Origin: Aequorivita sp.
GTDB lineage: Bacteria > Bacteroidota > Bacteroidia > Flavobacteriales > Flavobacteriaceae
Length of the DNA stretch: 7,510 bases
Assembly (NCBI GenBank): GCA_020435865.1
Contig: JAGQYZ010000048.1
Location: forward strand, 1-7,510
Direction of reading: 5' to 3'
Below, piece by piece: positions 7,025 through 7,510 of this stretch. The position numbers were made by a program, and so were the translations under genes. Within the stretch, counting starts at the first letter, position 1. Each line of letters begins with the position of its first letter. A model generated the notes under the pieces. It was given only the letters and a program-made list of their open reading frames with translations. It did not search any database and was not told where the DNA came from.

Positions 7025-7510
7025 TTATTTTAAACATTTAAAGTAGTCGAAAGGTTCCTGACAATCATCACATTTAAAAAGTGCTTTACAGGCTGTTGAA
7101 CCAAACTGACTAACTAGATGCGTATTTGTACTTCCACATTGCGGGCATTTTACCAGCTTTTTGTCGCCGAGCAAAACGTCTTTATCATTCGACTCTGAAA
7201 GCGGACGAGCAATTCCGTATTCCTCCATCTTTTGAAGTCCTTCCTCGCTAATCCAATCAGTGGACCAAGCTGGGGAAAGGATCAATTCAACTTCTGCTTT
7301 TTTTCCTATTTCGGAAAAGGCTTTTTTTAAATCATCACCAATAACATCCATTGCAGGGCAGCCGGAATAGGTTGGCGTTAATTTAATATGAACGACTCCA
7401 TTTTCTTCAATTGCTTCACGAATTACACCAAGATCCAAAACCGAAAGCACAGGAATCTCAGGATCTGAAACGGTTTTCAGAAGAGGAAGTAAGTGTTTTT
7501 CGATATTTGC
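7025..7510 (-). CDS. paaD: PaaD, phenylacetyl-CoA epoxidase maturation protein (5' partial)
   Basis: PaaD-family protein (MIP18/SufT-like domain plus a C-terminal Cys zinc-binding module), needed for function of the PaaABCE ring epoxidase and thought to assist metal-centre assembly in the cytoplasm. The open frame runs off the right edge. A GTG at 7450 could be mistaken for the start, but the 20 upstream codons are open and read ...VSDPEIPVLSVLDLG, the conserved PaaD N-terminal motif, so the true start lies outside the window. Of 161 visible residues, TPTYSGCPA (C51) and SPAWSTDW are family signatures. The tail has C122-x2-C125, then C141, C147-x2-C150 and C159 in ACKALFKCDDC and FDYFKC, as in E. 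coli PaaD. The stop is 3 nt before paaG. In known clusters paaD follows paaABC, which should therefore lie to the right. The family assignment is firm; the exact biochemical role is inferred from homologues. Confidence 0.95.
   Translation of the reverse strand, partial: ANIEKHLLPLLKTVSDPEIPVLSVLDLGVIREAIEENGVVHIKLTPTYSGCPAMDVIGDDLKKAFSEIGKKAEVELILSPAWSTDWISEEGLQKMEEYGIARPLSESNDKDVLLGDKKLVKCPQCGSTNTHLVSQFGSTACKALFKCDDCQEPFDYFKCLK

Noticed and set aside
7025..7450. PaaD as a complete 141-residue protein starting at GTG 7450
   Set aside because: The frame is open to the right edge and the upstream codons read SDPEIP, the conserved segment before VLSVLDLG. The GTG is an internal valine and the gene is 5' partial.

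Overview
The window is a compact stretch of a phenylacetate (PAA) degradation operon with every gene on the minus strand. It reads from the right edge to the left: paaD (5' end outside the window), paaG, paaH, paaI, a YpfJ-type membrane zinc metallopeptidase, paaJ, paaZ, and the first codons of one more gene. The host looks like a member of the Bacteroidota, most likely Flavobacteriia. Reasons are the AT-rich, lysine-rich coding style, the near absence of Shine-Dalgarno sequences (starts are preceded by A/T-rich sequence), the paaZ and paaH architectures, and a short GC-rich palindromic repeat of a type I associate with flavobacterial genomes. No genus can be named from this sequence.

Layout by position: 7510-7025 paaD, maturation factor for the ring epoxidase; 7021-6242 paaG, ring-1,2-epoxyphenylacetyl-CoA isomerase; 6241-5063 paaH, 3-hydroxyacyl-CoA dehydrogenase; 5062-4655 paaI, hotdog thioesterase; 4615-3755 metallopeptidase; 3741-2530 paaJ, thiolase; 2527-32 paaZ, ring-opening hydrolase/aldehyde dehydrogenase with an extra C-terminal domain; 14-1 start of a downstream gene. 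Spacing is 0-3 nt at most junctions (TAA directly abutting ATG for paaG/paaH and paaH/paaI), 13 nt before paaJ, 17 nt after paaZ, and at most 39 nt (4616-4654). No stretch over 300 bases lacks a gene. I saw no convincing terminator, promoter, tRNA, rRNA, CRISPR array or mobile element.

Together the genes cover the middle and lower PAA-CoA pathway. PaaD helps mature the PaaABC(D)E epoxidase, which should be encoded beyond the right edge. PaaG isomerises the epoxide to oxepin-CoA. PaaZ opens the ring and oxidises the resulting semialdehyde. PaaJ performs the thiolytic steps, PaaH oxidises the 3-hydroxyadipyl-CoA intermediate, and PaaI hydrolyses stalled CoA thioesters. A paaF-type hydratase and the PaaK ligase are not seen complete; the gene starting at position 14 is a candidate for paaF.

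Four points deserve attention: a DinB/DUF1569-like domain fused to the C-terminus of PaaZ; a palindromic, probably dispersed repeat read in frame through the PaaH inter-domain linker; a membrane metallopeptidase gene in the middle of the catabolic operon; and the possible displaced paaF at the left edge.
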